Assembly: GCA_029851415.1 (NCBI GenBank)
Contig: CM056742.1
Location: 55,530,954 to 55,594,953 of the forward strand
Origin: Eretmocerus hayati
Taxonomy: Eukaryota > Arthropoda > Insecta > Hymenoptera > Aphelinidae
DNA: 64,000 bases
Reading direction: 5' to 3'
Shown here: one piece after another, positions 44,729 to 58,216 of the stretch
Position numbering within the stretch: position 1 is the first letter of the stretch
Layout of the letters: each line of letters starts with the position of its first letter
The notes under the pieces: generated by a model
What the model saw: the letters and a program-made list of their open reading frames with translations, nothing else
The model's database searches: none
What the model was told of the DNA's origin: nothing
Position numbers and translations under genes: made by a program

Positions 44729-45660
44729 TATACACGCAAGTGCGTCATATACGCGCAGATGTACTCGATCCCAAGAGCGCTTTTCCGTCTCTCGCGTATC
44801 ATTCATATGGGCAGACGTGCGCATGCGCGATAGCTCCTCTCCCTCTTCCGTGAGCCATCATTCGCACCCGATGGCTTCAGTCAGTACCCACACGCCTCAC
44901 TTGCGAGCAGAAATCAACGTATTGACAATTCTATTCAGTTTCCGGTATGTATCGTATACCCGCAAACATACTCAAGCCCGAGCGAGCCTTCCCGACTCCG
45001 GCCGACTATTCATATAGGCAGGAACGCACGTGCACAATAACTCATCCCCCTCTCCCGCGTGCCATCCGACGCGAAATGCAGTGCTCGCGCTCGATGGCTT
45101 CAGTCAGTCTCCCATGCGCCTTTCTTGGGAGCAGAAGTCCACGCACCCGGCAATTCTATTCAGTTTCCGGCGTGCACCGTAAACGCGCAACATATTCGAG
45201 CCCGAGCACGCCTCTCCGTCTCCCGCGTATCATTCATATGGGTAGACGTGCCTGTGCGCGATAGATCCTCTCCCTCTCTCATGAGCGATCATTTGCGAGC
45301 TGCAATGCTCGCGCTCGACGGCTTCAGTCTGTCTCCCACGCACCTCTCTTGAGGGTAGAAGTGTGCGCGCCCGGTACTCCTATTCAGTTCCCGGTGCGCT
45401 TGATATACGCGCAGATGTACTCGAGCCGGGGCACTCGCCTCAGTTTTCCGCGTACCTTCCTTACAAGCAGTCGTACACGTGCGGAATAACTCCTCCAACT
45501 CTCCCAAGTGCCATCTTATGCAAGCTACCTTGCTCGCGCCTGGGTGCTTGAGTCAGTCCCTCACGGACCTCTCTTGCGAGCAGACGTACGCGTGGCCAAC
45601 AGTTCCCGTCAGTTTCCCTCGGGCCTCACTTACGCGCAGACGTATTCGTCGCCGAGCAGG
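44729..45660 (+). repeat. Satellite-like tandem repeat, ~220-bp unit, about four copies
   Basis: The landmark TATACGCGCAGATGTACTCG recurs with variation at about 44748, 44955, 45181, 45402 and 45629 (spacing 207, 226, 221, 227). Within units, TATTCATATGGGYAGACGTG, GATGGCTTCAGTCAGT and TCTATTCAGTTTCCGG recur in the same order. Units are diverged (roughly 75% by eye) and GC-rich relative to their surroundings. Open frames here are repeat by-products. Confidence 0.8.
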
Positions 45661-48165
45661 TGATATCAGTCTACCCGGAAGCCACACCTACTTTTTGACA
45701 TCGGATGCAGATCAAAATCACTCACTGGAAAAGCAGCATTGGGAGGGAAACATCATGGATATTAAGGTCTCCAAATGGGTAAGAGAACCTTATCAAATAA
45801 CATTAAGAGTCCTCTCCGGCGCATATATTCATCTAATAAATTCAATCGGCCGTCGGAAGGAAAAAGGTCGGTAACTACAAAAACAGCCGATTTTGAGTTA
45901 TTCGTCATAAATGATAGTACTTCAGCTCCGCTAAAATCTCGCATACTTAGATTGAAGTAATGTCAAGTTTTTCATCTAGAATATCAATTCGAAGGGTTAT
46001 GACATTTTTCCAGCTGAATCCATCATTAGAAGCACCCCCTTAACTTGCCCAATGCTTAGATTCCTATCTTATGGCGAAATTGGCGTATTTCCCAAGTAGT
46101 TACGTCCTTGCCGCGGATTCAACTGTGTTCTTCGTAACACGAAAGGACGTAACTGACCCTTTTATTCTGATGAAATTTCTGAACGTCATTTGAGAAAAAT
46201 AAAAATGCTTCTAAAATCATATATCATTAGAAGTTATCAAATTTGGATAGCGTGGCGAACGTTAAAACCCCGTGAGTCTGGTCGTGGAAAGAATGACTGC
46301 GGAAAACTACTGGCCGTCTTCCTACCGATGGCAGTAATAACCGATTCATTTCATTAATACACATCATTCCAATACATCACTAAATTTCTGCACCAGTCGA
46401 TTCTAACTAATCTGAAGGATAATATCGGAAGTATTCCATTCCAATTTTACTTCAATACCTAAACTCACTAAACTTGTAGTATCAAAATTCATTTCCTACA
46501 GAACAACACTTACGCATATGAGAGGTTCTACAGAACTTTCAACATTTGGGTTGCGGAAAAGTGAAATCCTTTTCCTTATGGCACGCGTCTGAAACCAATT
46601 TTGCTGGTTTGTAGGATCTCCTCAATAAGTGGTGCCCACTGATTTGGAAGGATACTATTTCTGTAATTAATGATGACCATGATTAGCCATCTGAGGTCCA
46701 TCGAGCGCGCCTGATCGAATCCCAATCTACGTACTCAGAACACGCAAAAGCTACTTTGACCCAGATACACATTGTATTCCACTAGTTTTCTGTTTTCTGA
46801 CCATGTTGGACAAGTGGCAGTACTCGAGTTCACCTATTCGCGTTTAGGCGTCCCCATCCGCGTTTTCACAGAATTCACTATAAAATTCCTGAATCGAGTC
46901 TACAGTGACACTCATGGGAAAGAAATGGGCTCCGTACTGTATTATAGCTGTTTTCGAGTTTCAAATGAACGATTGAAATTCCATAGAAGCGCCCACATGA
47001 TCTCGATCACATATGTTTTCATCGATAGAATTTTTGTTATGCTCCTCACTCGAATGACATTCGATATTCGACTGAAAACTATGCGATATTGTTCGTAATG
47101 AGATGGAGAAAAATGGGCACAACAATCCAGGAGCGTGTCCCCCGTCCTGTTCCCATGCCATGAGAATTTGACCTTCGGTCGAGGGGGCGGATGAACCTAC
47201 GCATCTTCTTGAAGCTGACATTTCAACGCAGTTTGTCGCGCGCACCTGAACTAAAAGAGATATCATTGGTATTGTTTCAAGCTATCAAAATCCGTTCAGA
47301 TCATGTACTCATCGCAAATGTTATTTTTTTCATAAGCTGAGTACGGGCTACCTCAATTTTTTTTTAAACTTGGTTACGCGACTTCGACGTTCATTCGTGA
47401 CTGCCACGGCAGAGGCACGTGACTGAAACCAATGTTTTATCGAAATGTAGGGTGTCTTAATGGTCTCTAGATTTTGGCAGAATTTTTCGAGCAATGTTAT
47501 TTTCGCAGCAGTCTTAAAGAATTATAAAATGGCGTAAGTACGCTGAGTGATATCCAGAAAATTAGGGTTGCGGGCCATGCTGCGCATAGCCAGTCTCCTC
47601 TGACAGAACAATGAATAGAGTACAGATTCAGAGGCCCTGGAACCTATCAAATTCAGCTCCGACAACTTCACAACTTGGAAGTTCAGAGACAGCCCGCAAT
47701 ACGCACAATTTCAATAGTTCTGTAGAGTCTCTCATATATGTACCCACAAATTGTGATTTTAATCTTATCCATGAGAAATAGACGATGACACTCTAACATA
47801 ATATAAAACAAATACAAACTCTTTCTTCTATTTTCCATTTCAGGGTTGATAGAACACCACCACAGCAGGAGATAATGGGAAAAAATGATGATCAAAACAT
47901 TGCAGCAACATTGAACTGAAGAGGTCTTCTTGAAAAAAGTCACTATCGGCGATGCAGAATCCATTCTGGGGTAAGTGAGCAACTTGAGTGGTTCTATCAA
48001 CTCATCCAAGTCCTATTATAGGTTATATACTCGTCCAAAACGATGAAGATTATTTGAACTAGATTCAACTATTGAAGCTAGTTTAAATGAGACACGAAAT
48101 AATAAATTGGTCATTTTCAAATACCAAGTTCTTGGGTATAATCACTTCAATTAATACATATCCCA
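45661..48165. other. No recognisable feature
   Basis: This is AT-rich single-copy-looking sequence. The longest frames (plus 46772-47098 and minus 48009-47683, 108 codons each) show no domain I recognise, and the composition does not favour coding. Confidence 0.45.
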
Positions 48166-51100
48166 GACAGCATCGAAACCTTTCCGGAGACTTTCAGGAA
48201 GTTTTCAATGCAAGCTTTCTGAAAGTTAACTATGTCCCTTTCCACTGAACTTTCCGAGACGTTTCAACGAAAATTGCTGGACACTTTTCAGGGAAGGATC
48301 CCTAAAAAATTCCCGGAAAGATTGCTACAAGCTCTCTAGGAAACCTTTCTGAGAATTATCTCGAAAGAGAACCAGCGAATGTCACTGACAGGTTCCTGAA
48401 GGGAAGCCAACAGACAGCTACTCGTAACTTCCACTAGAAGGTTTCTGAAAGGTTCTCGAAAGGTGACAACAAAACTCGTTGCTCAAAACTTTCTTCGAGA
48501 GGTCTCCGGAAGGTTCTGGAGAGCTGCCGATGGAAGCGGCCCCTTAAAACTTTCGCTGAAAGGTTTCGGGAAGGTTCCTGGAAGGTGGCAACGGAAATCG
48601 TTGCTCAAAACTCTCTCCGAAAGGTTTCTGGGAGGTTTCGGAAAGCTGTCGATGGAACCGGTCGCTCAAAACTTTCACTGAAAGGTTTCTAAAAGGCTAA
48701 CGAAAGGTGTCGATGAGAACCGCCCTTCACAACTTTCGATGAGAGTTTTCGGAAAGGTTTTGGGAACCCGCTCTCCAAAACTTTTAAAGTTTCTGAAAGG
48801 TGTTAGCAGAACTCGTAGCTCAAAACCTTCACTGAAAGTATCCTGAAAGTTTTCGGGAAGCTGTTGATAGGAGCAGCCCCGGAAAACTTTCACTGAAAGG
48901 TTTCCGAAAGGCTCCCGAAAGGTGTCAACAAAATGATGCTTTTTGAAGATTCCACTGGAATCATCCAGCAGACTTCCGGGAACCTCACCAAAATCTTTTG
49001 GGAGAGAATTGAGGCCAGATCGTCAGTGGATTATCACAAGCGTAATGATTTTTCTGCAGTTTCGCACTGGAATCTTTGAAAAAGCTTTCAGGAACCTTCC
49101 GAAAATATTTCGGATAGCTTCCAGGGACCATTATCGAGGATTTTTGGGTGCAAGATTGCTGGGATATTGTCGTGTAATATTGCAGAAATATACCAAGTTA
49201 TATTTTTGAAATATAACACTGAAATTTCCCAGGGATCTTCCAAAAACCTTCCTTAATCCTAAGATTTCCGGAAGCTTCCTGAATTCTTCCATCGGAACTT
49301 TCTCTCGAAAGTTCTGAAAAGTCCATCAAAACTTCCACCGGAAGCTTTCTGGAAGGTTTCAGAACGTTTCTCGGAAAGTGTTGGCGCAATTGGCAGTGCG
49401 AGGTTCTGTAAATGGTTTTAGGGAACCTTTCTGAAGGTTTTTGATAGCTTTCGTCGAAACACGGGTTGCCGGAAGGGAGAAAGTAACCGATGAAAATGAC
49501 ACCAAAAACTGTCAATGGGATCTGTTTCTATGAGTTGAACAGTTCAAAATCCCGTTTTCTCCGGTATCCTAACTGCTCGTTTGTTATATTGGCGTGATAT
49601 TAAATATTTCAATGGGAAATCCTATGTATTTCACATATGAATGTATCTCACAATCAATGTTCCCCTCGATCAACATGCTGTATCGACCCACTCCATTCTT
49701 TTTCAACGTATCTGAGCTCATTTCGTAGATGTTGACAAGAGCTCAAAGATGAAGTAGATTATGTTTAGTTGTAGTCGAAGTGAGCTGAGATTTGCCATGC
49801 TCAAGAAGCAGAGATTCCATTCTTTCGAAAACGCAGGATTCTTCTCGAAAAATCGTGACTTCTCGAGCTCCTAACTCCGACAGATCTCAATATTTTCCGA
49901 CGTACCTTGGCTCATTATCAAGTTCATCACGAGAACTATGGAACAGGGTGAAGTGTGATGTGTTTTTATGGATATGCTCTATTTACAAGGAGAAATTTTC
50001 TGGTTTTACAAGGGCCGGATCTCATTTTTCGAGAACAAATCGAGGCTTCTCGAGCTTCTAGTTCAGATGCAATTTCATATTCCATGGCACAACTTAGCCT
50101 ATTTTGAAGCTCATTACCAGAATACTTTCGAATAAGCTCAGCTGAGTGGAGAATTATGAAGTTGTATCTGAACTGGAAGCTCGAGAAGCCTCGATTTGTT
50201 CTCAAAAAATGAGATTCGGCCCTTGTAAAACGAGAAGAATTCTCCTTGTAAATAGAGCATATCCACAAAAATACATCACATTTCACACTGTTCCATAGTT
50301 CTCGTGATGGACTTGATAATGAGCCAAGGTACGTCGAAAAATATTGAGATCTGTCGGAGTTAGGAGCTCGAGAAGTCACGATCTTTTGAGAATAAGAATC
50401 CTGCATTTTCGAAAGAATGGAATCTCTGCTCCTTGAGCATGGCAAATCTCAGCTCACTTCGACTACAACTAAACATAATCTAGTTCATCTTTGAGCTCTT
50501 GTCAACATCTACAAAATGAGCCCAGATACGTTGAAAAAGAATAGAGTGGGTCGATACAGCATGTTGATCGAGGGAGACATTGATTGTGAGATACATTCAT
50601 GTGTGAAATACATAGGATTTCCCATTAAAATATCCAATATCACGCCGATCGAACAAACGAGCGGCTAGGATTTCGAGGAAAACGGGATTTTGATCTGTTC
50701 AACTCATAGAACAAGAGCCCATTGACAGTTTTTGGTGTCATTTTCATCGGTTACTTTTTCCCTTCCGGCAACCCATGGAAAGTTTTAGTCCAAGGATGGG
50801 AAAATTCTTCGAACTTCCAACGACAGGCTTTTGGAAGGTTTCAGAAAGTTTTTCGAAATGTTTTCGGGCACTCGGCAGCAAGGTTCCTTGGAAGATTCCA
50901 GAGATCCTTTCCGAAAGCTTCCTGAGAGCTTTCGTCGAAAGTCTTACTATGTGACGATGTGAAATTCTTCGAACTTTCACCGAAAGACTCCTGAAAGGTT
51001 TCAGACAATTGCTCGAGATATTTTCGGACTACCGGCAGTGCAAAGTTCCGTGAAAGGTTTCCGAAAGCTTCCTGAATACCTTCATCGAAATTTTACCCCG

Positions 51101-51553
51101 AAAGTCTTGTAAGTTCGATTTAAACTTCCTTGGGAAGCTTCTTCAATGATTCCAGAAAGTTCCTCGAAAAGTTTTAGGACACTTAGCAGTCCAAGGTTCT
51201 GTGAAAGGTTTCAGGGAACCTTTCTGAAAGCTTTCGTCGAAAGTTTTACTGCAAGGATGTAAAAATTCTTCGAACTTTCACCGAAAGGTTCCAGAAAGTT
51301 TTTTAAAATATTTCCGGATATTTGGCAGTGCAAGATTTTGTGAAAGATTCAGGCAAGTGTTCTGAAAGCATTCTAAAAGCTTTCGTCGAAAGTTTCGCTG
51401 CAAAGATGTGAATATCCTGATGGTTCTTGCGCTGAAAGGCTCCTGAAAGGTTTCAGACAGGTTTCATTGTATCCTCCCCTTGAAAAGTCAGAAAAAGCCA
51501 TTGTGAGAGCTTTCCGTGAAAATTTCAGTGAAACCTTTCAGTGCTGTCTGGAA
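48166..51553. mobile_element. Foldback-like element 2 with tandem-repeat arms (3.4 kb)
   Basis: The left arm (48166-50078) and right arm (50157-51553) are inverted copies around a ~78-bp loop. Outer ends read CCAGACAGCA followed by T/C-GAAA. The outer parts of the arms are degenerate tandem repeats of ~60 bp built on AACTTTCACTGAAAGGTTTC and GAAAGGTGTC. The inner parts (49500-50078 and 50157-50740) are single-copy inverted repeats such as ATTTCACATATGAATG. No transposase. I found no convincing target duplication. The family is unrelated in sequence to the one at 10238-25759 but has the same architecture. Confidence 0.82.
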
Positions 51554-52739
51554 TTCTTGCATAATTATATCTAAGGATGAATGAAATATTCAATCATTAT
51601 CATTCTCCAATGTGCCAAGAACACTATCGCCCGACATTGATCAATTTAATCCTTAACTCTGATTTCTTATTACCAGAAACTGCTTATCTAGACATTAATC
51701 TATTCATCAATTCGTTACATATTATGTCACTATCAAAGATCAAAAAAAATATAATCAAATAATCAAGACTCCAAATCGAAACTCATAAAGTCGAGGCTGC
51801 AAACCAAATAATCAATAAATGATTCGAGTCTCCAAATGCTCAATACTCTCTTGATACACTCATAATCATGTAAATATCTATACATCAGTTCATGAATATA
51901 AACTGATATAAATTTCAAAGATCTATGCTGCGCAGTTAGTAAAATTGACTTCTGATTGACCAGATAAGAAACAAATTGAAAGTTCTGAATTCTACACTAA
52001 CCTCTAACGTTTTCCATAGGAAATCAGGAATCAAATGTATCAACATTACCCAGGAGAAAATGTATGAAATATCCTCAATCTGGACAACTAACCACCGTTT
52101 CAGGGGGCATTTCAGAATCGGCGGTCGAGTGCAGTCACATGGATTCAACAACATAAGATGCGGCCAAGCGGAAACAACAATGAGGAGCATAGCAGTGCTG
52201 AAATTCAATGCATTTTAAGGATATACTAATTTTGAAGATATAAACTGTTAGGTAGTTTTAGTTTAGTTTTAGTCTAGTTCCATTCATTCAACTATGACAC
52301 AATCGTGAATATTTGAGAAGAAAGATAATGTATTGAAACAAACCTCGTTGAAAACTCATACAAATCACATATAACATTATAAATTAAACATATCCTTAGA
52401 ACAAGAATCAAATAAGGGAATGCCTTTTCTCATTCAACTGTAAATGGATGAAATACTCCTCATGATCGTATTTAACGTGGGCTTTCGCAATTCGAGAATG
52501 TTTCCGACAATGTATCCTCAATCTGACAATGTAATTCAAAGTTAGTTCTAATAACATAAGAGTTCACTCCATCTCCGTAACACATCTGATCAAATGATCC
52601 ACAATTTCACCACATAATCCGCATTTGCGAGAACGATCAAATACATTCACGAGTTGCAACAACAACGTATGATGCCATGGCTCATATAGAGATCGAGACT
52701 ACCATCTCCGAGATTGACTGATTACGATGGTTTGTTGCC
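51554..52739. other. No recognisable feature
   Basis: AT-rich. Frames at plus 51976-52218 and minus 52208-51936 overlap each other and show no known domain. Confidence 0.45.
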
Positions 52740-53015
52740 GAGCTGCTGCGAATGTAGAGTATTCCCTCTCGAATAAGACAACACACAACACTTACACAAC
52801 TCTTCGGGAACATGTTACTGGATTTCCTCTGATCTGAACATCACTCTGGTCCCTATACTGGTAAACCAGATTAACGTGTCAGTTTCATCTGATCATGTCT
52901 CCTTCAATTTTTGCGATGGAGAGTTACATATACATCCAAACTGCAATACACTATTTGATTTCCACTCGATCTCACGCTACGTCACACAACGGAGATGATA
53001 AGTGAATATTTCTAT
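52740..53015 (+). repeat. Direct repeat, copy 1 (~270 bp)
   Basis: This matches 53720-54000 in the same orientation, with shared GTGTCAGTTTCATCTGATCA, CTGGATTTCCTCTG and CACAACGGA blocks. Copies are ~85% alike over the central ~140 bp and weaker outside. The repeats are spaced by ~985 bp, as in a duplicated segment or a pair of old long repeats. Confidence 0.75.
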
Positions 53016-53719
53016 TTGTTTCAATCAAATTTTTCATAGATCATCAGAAATGAATATAAGGAATATGAGTCAAACTATTGCTGGAACAAGGACGTTGTTG
53101 AGAGTGTGTATTGGGTATTAATAATTACTCGTATGTTAATGTATCAATGAAAAATTATCAGGTATTATCATTTATCGATGTATCATGTTTCTTAAGATTC
53201 ATTCCACAATTCCCATTGAAACTGAACGACAACTTTTTTATAAGTAATATCCCTTTATATGCTCTCCAAAAACTTCATATCATCCCTCACTTCATTATAC
53301 GTAATCCAATTACAAGGCGATATCTGGGATAATTTTCAGTAGAACTTCAATGTGAAATATCGCTCTACGCACGTTATATGCTGAAATGCTCAGTATTGAA
53401 TGTATGAATGTCTGCATCTCCTAAGATTGAATGAAAAAATGGTCTGGTTGGGCACATAACCTAACCACCCTTGTGTCAATTTATTTCCCATGGAATAAGC
53501 ATAATCGAGAAATCATAGCTCATCACATGAAATATTCTCGTACAATCTTTAATTGTACATTTGAAAACGCTGCTGAAAGAAATCAGCGTAATGTTTTCTC
53601 ATCGCAAAAGGTGGGAATTTTATTACTCATATCCATTTTCTTTTGTAAAAATGGAAGGAGGGGATCCGAATGTCCCGATTGTGTTCGTCTCTCTCAGAAG
53701 TTGGGTTTCTCATCCGAGA
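53016..53719. other. Sequence between the direct repeats, nothing recognised
   Basis: AT-rich, with short frames (plus 53431-53778 overlaps the second repeat copy). No PBS, polypurine tract or coding domain that would make this an LTR element. Confidence 0.45.
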
Positions 53720-54000
53720 GTGCGACAAAGTATGATTCCCTGTTGCCCAGCTATGGTGAAAAAACAACGCAGCACTAACACCACTCTTCAGAAGCAAGTT
53801 GCTGGATTTCCTCTGGTCTGAACATCGCTCTGGTCCCGACACTGGTGAACCACATTGACGTGTCAGTTTCATCTGATCATGTCTCCTTCAAATTTTGTGA
53901 AGGAGAGTTAGAATTTCCACTCCAAACATAATGCACTCCCGAATTTGGACTCGATTTCACCACTCACAACGGAACGAGGATGATATATCGATATTTTAAG
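53720..54000 (+). repeat. Direct repeat, copy 2 (~280 bp)
   Basis: Counterpart of 52740-53015. It contains GTGTCAGTTTCATCTGATCA at ~53860 and ends near ACAACGGAACGAGGATGATA. A poly(T) run follows at 54000-54015. Confidence 0.75.
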
Positions 54001-54739
54001 TTTTTTTTTTTTTTTCTTATGAAAGATATTTCAAGTTCACTCCAACTATACAAAGATCTTTTACAAATAATCATCAATTCAAATAATTTCATCAATTTTT
54101 TTTCATTATTTTTCATCAATTTGAGGTATGACTCTGCGGCGGTTTCAAAATTTTCTCCATTTTGGAAGCTATGACTTCCATACTTAACTTTAAGTGATTT
54201 TCAGCTAATTTAGTCTCGTTATGGCCCACTAATCCATATTTTGTCATTCTGAATCAGGCAAAATCATAGTTACAAAAAATTTTTGTGCGTAATCAGTTAT
54301 TAACTAGAGAGATGGCCCTTTCCCCTCATATAGTTCACGGCATATCCAACAGAAGTTACTTATTTTGCTTGCGATACAATGCCTCCCCTATTATCGGTGT
54401 GACGTGGTGAGTCTCGAGCCTCCGGCCTGCGCCTCTCCCCGTCACCTGACTATGCACCAGGTGCACCGTCAGCGTTTCTGATAGATAATCGCCCGTTTCC
54501 CCACCAAGTGCAATGTCGCGTCGCGGACCCATCGTACCGGACGACGGGCCACGCCGCGGGCAGACCGCTCTGAGCAACCGGATAATTCACACACTCTCTC
54601 TCAACCATGAATTATCTCTCGTACATAAAAGTCACTCTTCAACCTAACCACTCGTGTTCATTCTGGAAACTGAAACCCTCACCACGTTACATCCCGTTCT
54701 CTGGTGCTAGGTGGGGTAGTTTCCCGCGAGTTCAAATTT
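54001..54739. other. No gene recognised; GC-rich island at 54390-54580
   Basis: A T-run (54000-54015) is followed by AT-rich sequence and then a GC-rich, CpG-containing block (CGTCGCGGACCCATCG, GACGACGGGCCACGCCGCGG). A 73-codon minus frame (54577-54356) crosses it but matches nothing I know. Confidence 0.4.
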
Positions 54740-57700
54740 CTTCTTGAAAAAGTTAGAAAAAGGGTATAGCCGGGTAAGATGGTGAAATCGGGCCCAGGTT
54801 ACATCGCCAGGAAAAATATTGGGTTCAGTTGGTACATGTAGAACATACCTCCAGAAAAGATTTGAGACCTTTAGACCCGTCCAGGTCGATATACGCTCAA
54901 AAAAGCTGAGAATCGGTATTCTTTTGATTGTGGCGAGACCAATGGACAGAAAAATCTGAAAAAAATCACAAAAATTTGCCTCAATGCCAGAAATATGAGA
55001 AGAATATTCTCAGGATTTTTCATTGTCTCACTGCGACTAGAAAATATTTTCAAATTTTCAAAAATCCACCGAAAGAACGGGGTGACAGGTGCAGGCCGGA
55101 AACAAATTTTTTCTTGTGTGTTTCTACATATCTCACCGAGGAAAAATTTTTGCCTCATCTTTTAGGTGCTACAACACCTCGAAAAAGAAAATAAAAATTG
55201 CCAAAAACGCTGTTTTCTGCGTAAAAAGCTATTTTCAACGTATTCAGTCATTTTCCACAGGAGTGAGACTATTTTTTTCGAAAAGATCGTCGAATTTTAC
55301 ATGAAAAACCATGGGTTAACGGTTGATTTGGTGATTTTCGGATCGAATCTGGTCTCAGAACAACCGGTAATCCATCAAAAGTCGGATCGCCTACGCTCTC
55401 AAGATGGTCAGAGCTTCCTCCATTCCGTAGAAGCTTTCAAAATCCATTGAGATATGGGAAATTGAGCAGTCTATTGCAAGATCACACTCAGTATCAAGCC
55501 CCCCCCCCCTCTCCGACCCGTCAAAAATCATACAGAAAATCCCCAGACACTCTTGGTAGAGTTTCATCAATCTCACGGAGTAAAACATTTTGATGACCAG
55601 AGAACGATGATTTGCACCACCAGTCTATCCATCATCCTTGAGCCTAGAAAAAACTCAGGGAAAGTTGGAATCGAAGAATATTTGGCTACCCTCATCCCGT
55701 TCGGTAATGAGAGTACCATCACAATGGCGAAATCATTGGCAAGAGTGCGTAATGGAAGCGTTAGACTGCTGCGTTCGTTGCACTTTTAGCTAGGATGTAT
55801 GATGGATTCCACGCCAAAGCGACCTACGGGAAGGGGTCATCTAGCAGATTCTTTCATAACCCTTTTCATTTGATTCTATCGCCCAAAATACGAACTTCGG
55901 ACCACCTATAGGGTCCAAAAAAAATTTCTCCTCTCCATTGCACACACATCCCCGAACAGACCGAAAATCCATCCTGTAAAAATCGATGCTCCTTTATTCA
56001 CGAAAATGGAAATATTTCGAGTTTTCAAATAGCTATCAATTTGCGGGTTGCGGCATCTAAAAGGGCATCAAAAAACCTATCGAAACTGTTGTCGGAAATT
56101 TCTTTTCTGTGATTTAGGGGCCCCCTAGAGGCAGAAAAGTGTTTTCCATCAAAACGTTAATTTCGGAATTCATTTTTGAGTACGAAATCGCCCTAAAAAA
56201 ATGTGGATCACATGGTTGCAACGAAAGACTGTCTGAACTCTCAAAATATGCGATGAAAAATTCCGTTTGAGGCGAACCCGAGGTGCTACATTCAATTTTT
56301 TGCCAGAAAATACGACTTTTCACATCCAATATTGCGAAAAATTGAATGTAAAACTTCGGGTTCGCTTCAAACGGGATCCTTAATCGCATATTTTGAAAGT
56401 TCAGACAATTTTACGTTGAAACCATGTGATCCGAATTTTTTTAGGGTGATTTCGTACTCAAAAATGAGTCCCGAAAAGTTGTCGTAAATGTGTCATCTCA
56501 GCAGGCGCCCCGGAAACCTTAAAGGGCTGAATTTTCATGTAATTTTGATTCGATATAATTAATCGTTGCAGATCCCGTTTCATGGCATGAATTCCAACTC
56601 TGCGGGTAGTCATTTTATAGGGACTTTTGTCAGCTTTCCATTGCAAATGGCACCAAAAGTCTACGTTTGTGCGCATGCGCAAGAAATCGCCTTTTTCTGA
56701 AATCAAAAAAATCAAATTTTCAAGAAATGGCTCATAAGTCACTTGGATCGCCCCAAACTCTTCTGAAACCCGTTTTTCCCGAAAGAACGCAAATTTTCTG
56801 GTGAAATATCTGATTTTCAGAGAATAAAAAAAATGGCTTTTCGAGAAACTAACGTTTTAGTGGAAAACACTTTCTTGCCTCCAGGAGGCCCCCAAATCAC
56901 AGAAAAGAACCCTTTTAGATGCCGCGTCCCGCAAATTGATAGCTGTTTGAAAACTCGAAATATTTCCATTTTCGTGATTAAAGGAGCATCGATTTTTACA
57001 GGATGGATTTTCGGTCTGTTCGGGGATGTGTGTGCAATGGAGAGGAGAATTTTTTTTGGACCCCATAGGTGGTCCGTAGTTCCTATTTTGGGCGATAGAA
57101 TCGAATGAAAAGGGTTTAAAAAGAATCTGCGAGATGACCCCTTTCCGTAGGTCGCTCTGGCGTGGAATTCATCATATATCCTAGCTAAGAATGCAACAAA
57201 CGCAGCAGTCTAACGCTTTCATTTCGCACTCTTGCCAACGATTCCGCCATTGAGATGGTACTCTCATTACCAAACGGGATGAGGGTAGCCAAATATTCTT
57301 CGATTCCAACTTTCCCTGAGTTTGTTCTAGGCTCAAGGATGATGGATAGACTGGTGGTGCAAATCATCGTTCTCTGGTCATCAAAATGTTTTACTCCATG
57401 AGATTGATCAGACTCTACCAAGAGTGTCTGGGGATTTTCTGTATGATTTTTGACGGGTCGGGGAGGGGGGCTTGATACTGAGTCTGATCTTGCAATAGAT
57501 TGCTCAATTTCCCATATCTCAATGGCTTTTGAAAGCTTCTACGGAATCGAGGAAGCTCTGACCATCTTGAGAGCGTAGGCGATCCGACTTTTGATGGATT
57601 TTCGGTTGTTCTGAGACTAGATTCGATCCGAAAATCACCAAATCAACCGTTAACACATGGTTTTCCATGTAAAATTCGACGATCTTTCCGAAAAAATGAT

Positions 57701-58216
57701 CTCACTCCTGTGGAAAATCACTGAATACATAGCTTTTCACGCGAAAAACAGCGTTTTTGGCAATTTTTAATTTTTTCCGAGGTGTTGTACCACCTAAAAG
57801 ATGGGACAAAAATTTTTTCTTGGTGAAATATGCAAAAAAGCACTAGAAAAAATGTTCCTTGGCCTGCACCTGTCGCCCCGTTTTTCGGTGAATTTTTGAA
57901 AATGTGGAAATTTTTTCTAGCCGCTGTGTGACAATTAAAAATCTTGGGAATATTTTCTTCATGTTTGTCAAGATGAGACAGATTTTTGTGATCTTTTTCA
58001 GATTCTTCTGTCCATTGGTTTCGCCACAATAAAAAGAATACCGATTTTCAGCTTTTTGGGCGTATATCGGCCTGGAGGGGTCTAAAAGGTCTGAAATTTT
58101 CCCTGAAGGTATGTTTTACATGTACAAACTGAACCCCATAATTTTCCTGGTGATGTAGCCTGGGGCAGATTTCACCATCTTACCCGGTTATACCCTTTTC
58201 TTTCCAAAATTTTTCG
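54740..58216. mobile_element. Large palindromic element (~3.5 kb, ~1.4-kb arms)
   Basis: Arms ~54740-56158 and ~56838-58216 are inverted copies; outer landmarks are AAAAGGGTATAGCCGGGTAA on the left and its near-complement at 58180-58200. Matching frames of 79 codons occur in both arms (plus 55553-55789 and minus 57421-57185; FDDQRTMICTTSLSIILEPR) with about eight residue differences. They are arm duplicates and not demonstrably a gene. The ~680-bp centre contains a second palindrome. No transposase is recognised, and the target duplication was not resolved. Confidence 0.85.
56166..56470. repeat. Nested palindrome (~305 bp) in the centre of the larger one
   Basis: Bases 56166-56310 and 56325-56470 are inverted copies (TTTTTGAGTACGAAATC, GTGGATCACATGGTT, AATATGCGAT, CGAACCCGA) with a loop of about 15-20 bp. 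It could be a separate MITE in the loop of the larger element. Confidence 0.8.

Noticed and set aside
44706..45874. Overlapping 60-130 codon plus-strand frames as genes
   Set aside because: They track the ~220-bp satellite units and have no shared protein domain.
48150..51570. 9-bp target duplication for Foldback-like element 2
   Set aside because: Sequences just outside CCAGACAGCA (ATACATATC and AATTCTTGC) do not match at any small offset tried.
52740..54000. Direct repeats as the two LTRs of a retrotransposon
   Set aside because: No TG...CA ends, primer-binding site, polypurine tract or retroviral-type coding sequence between them.
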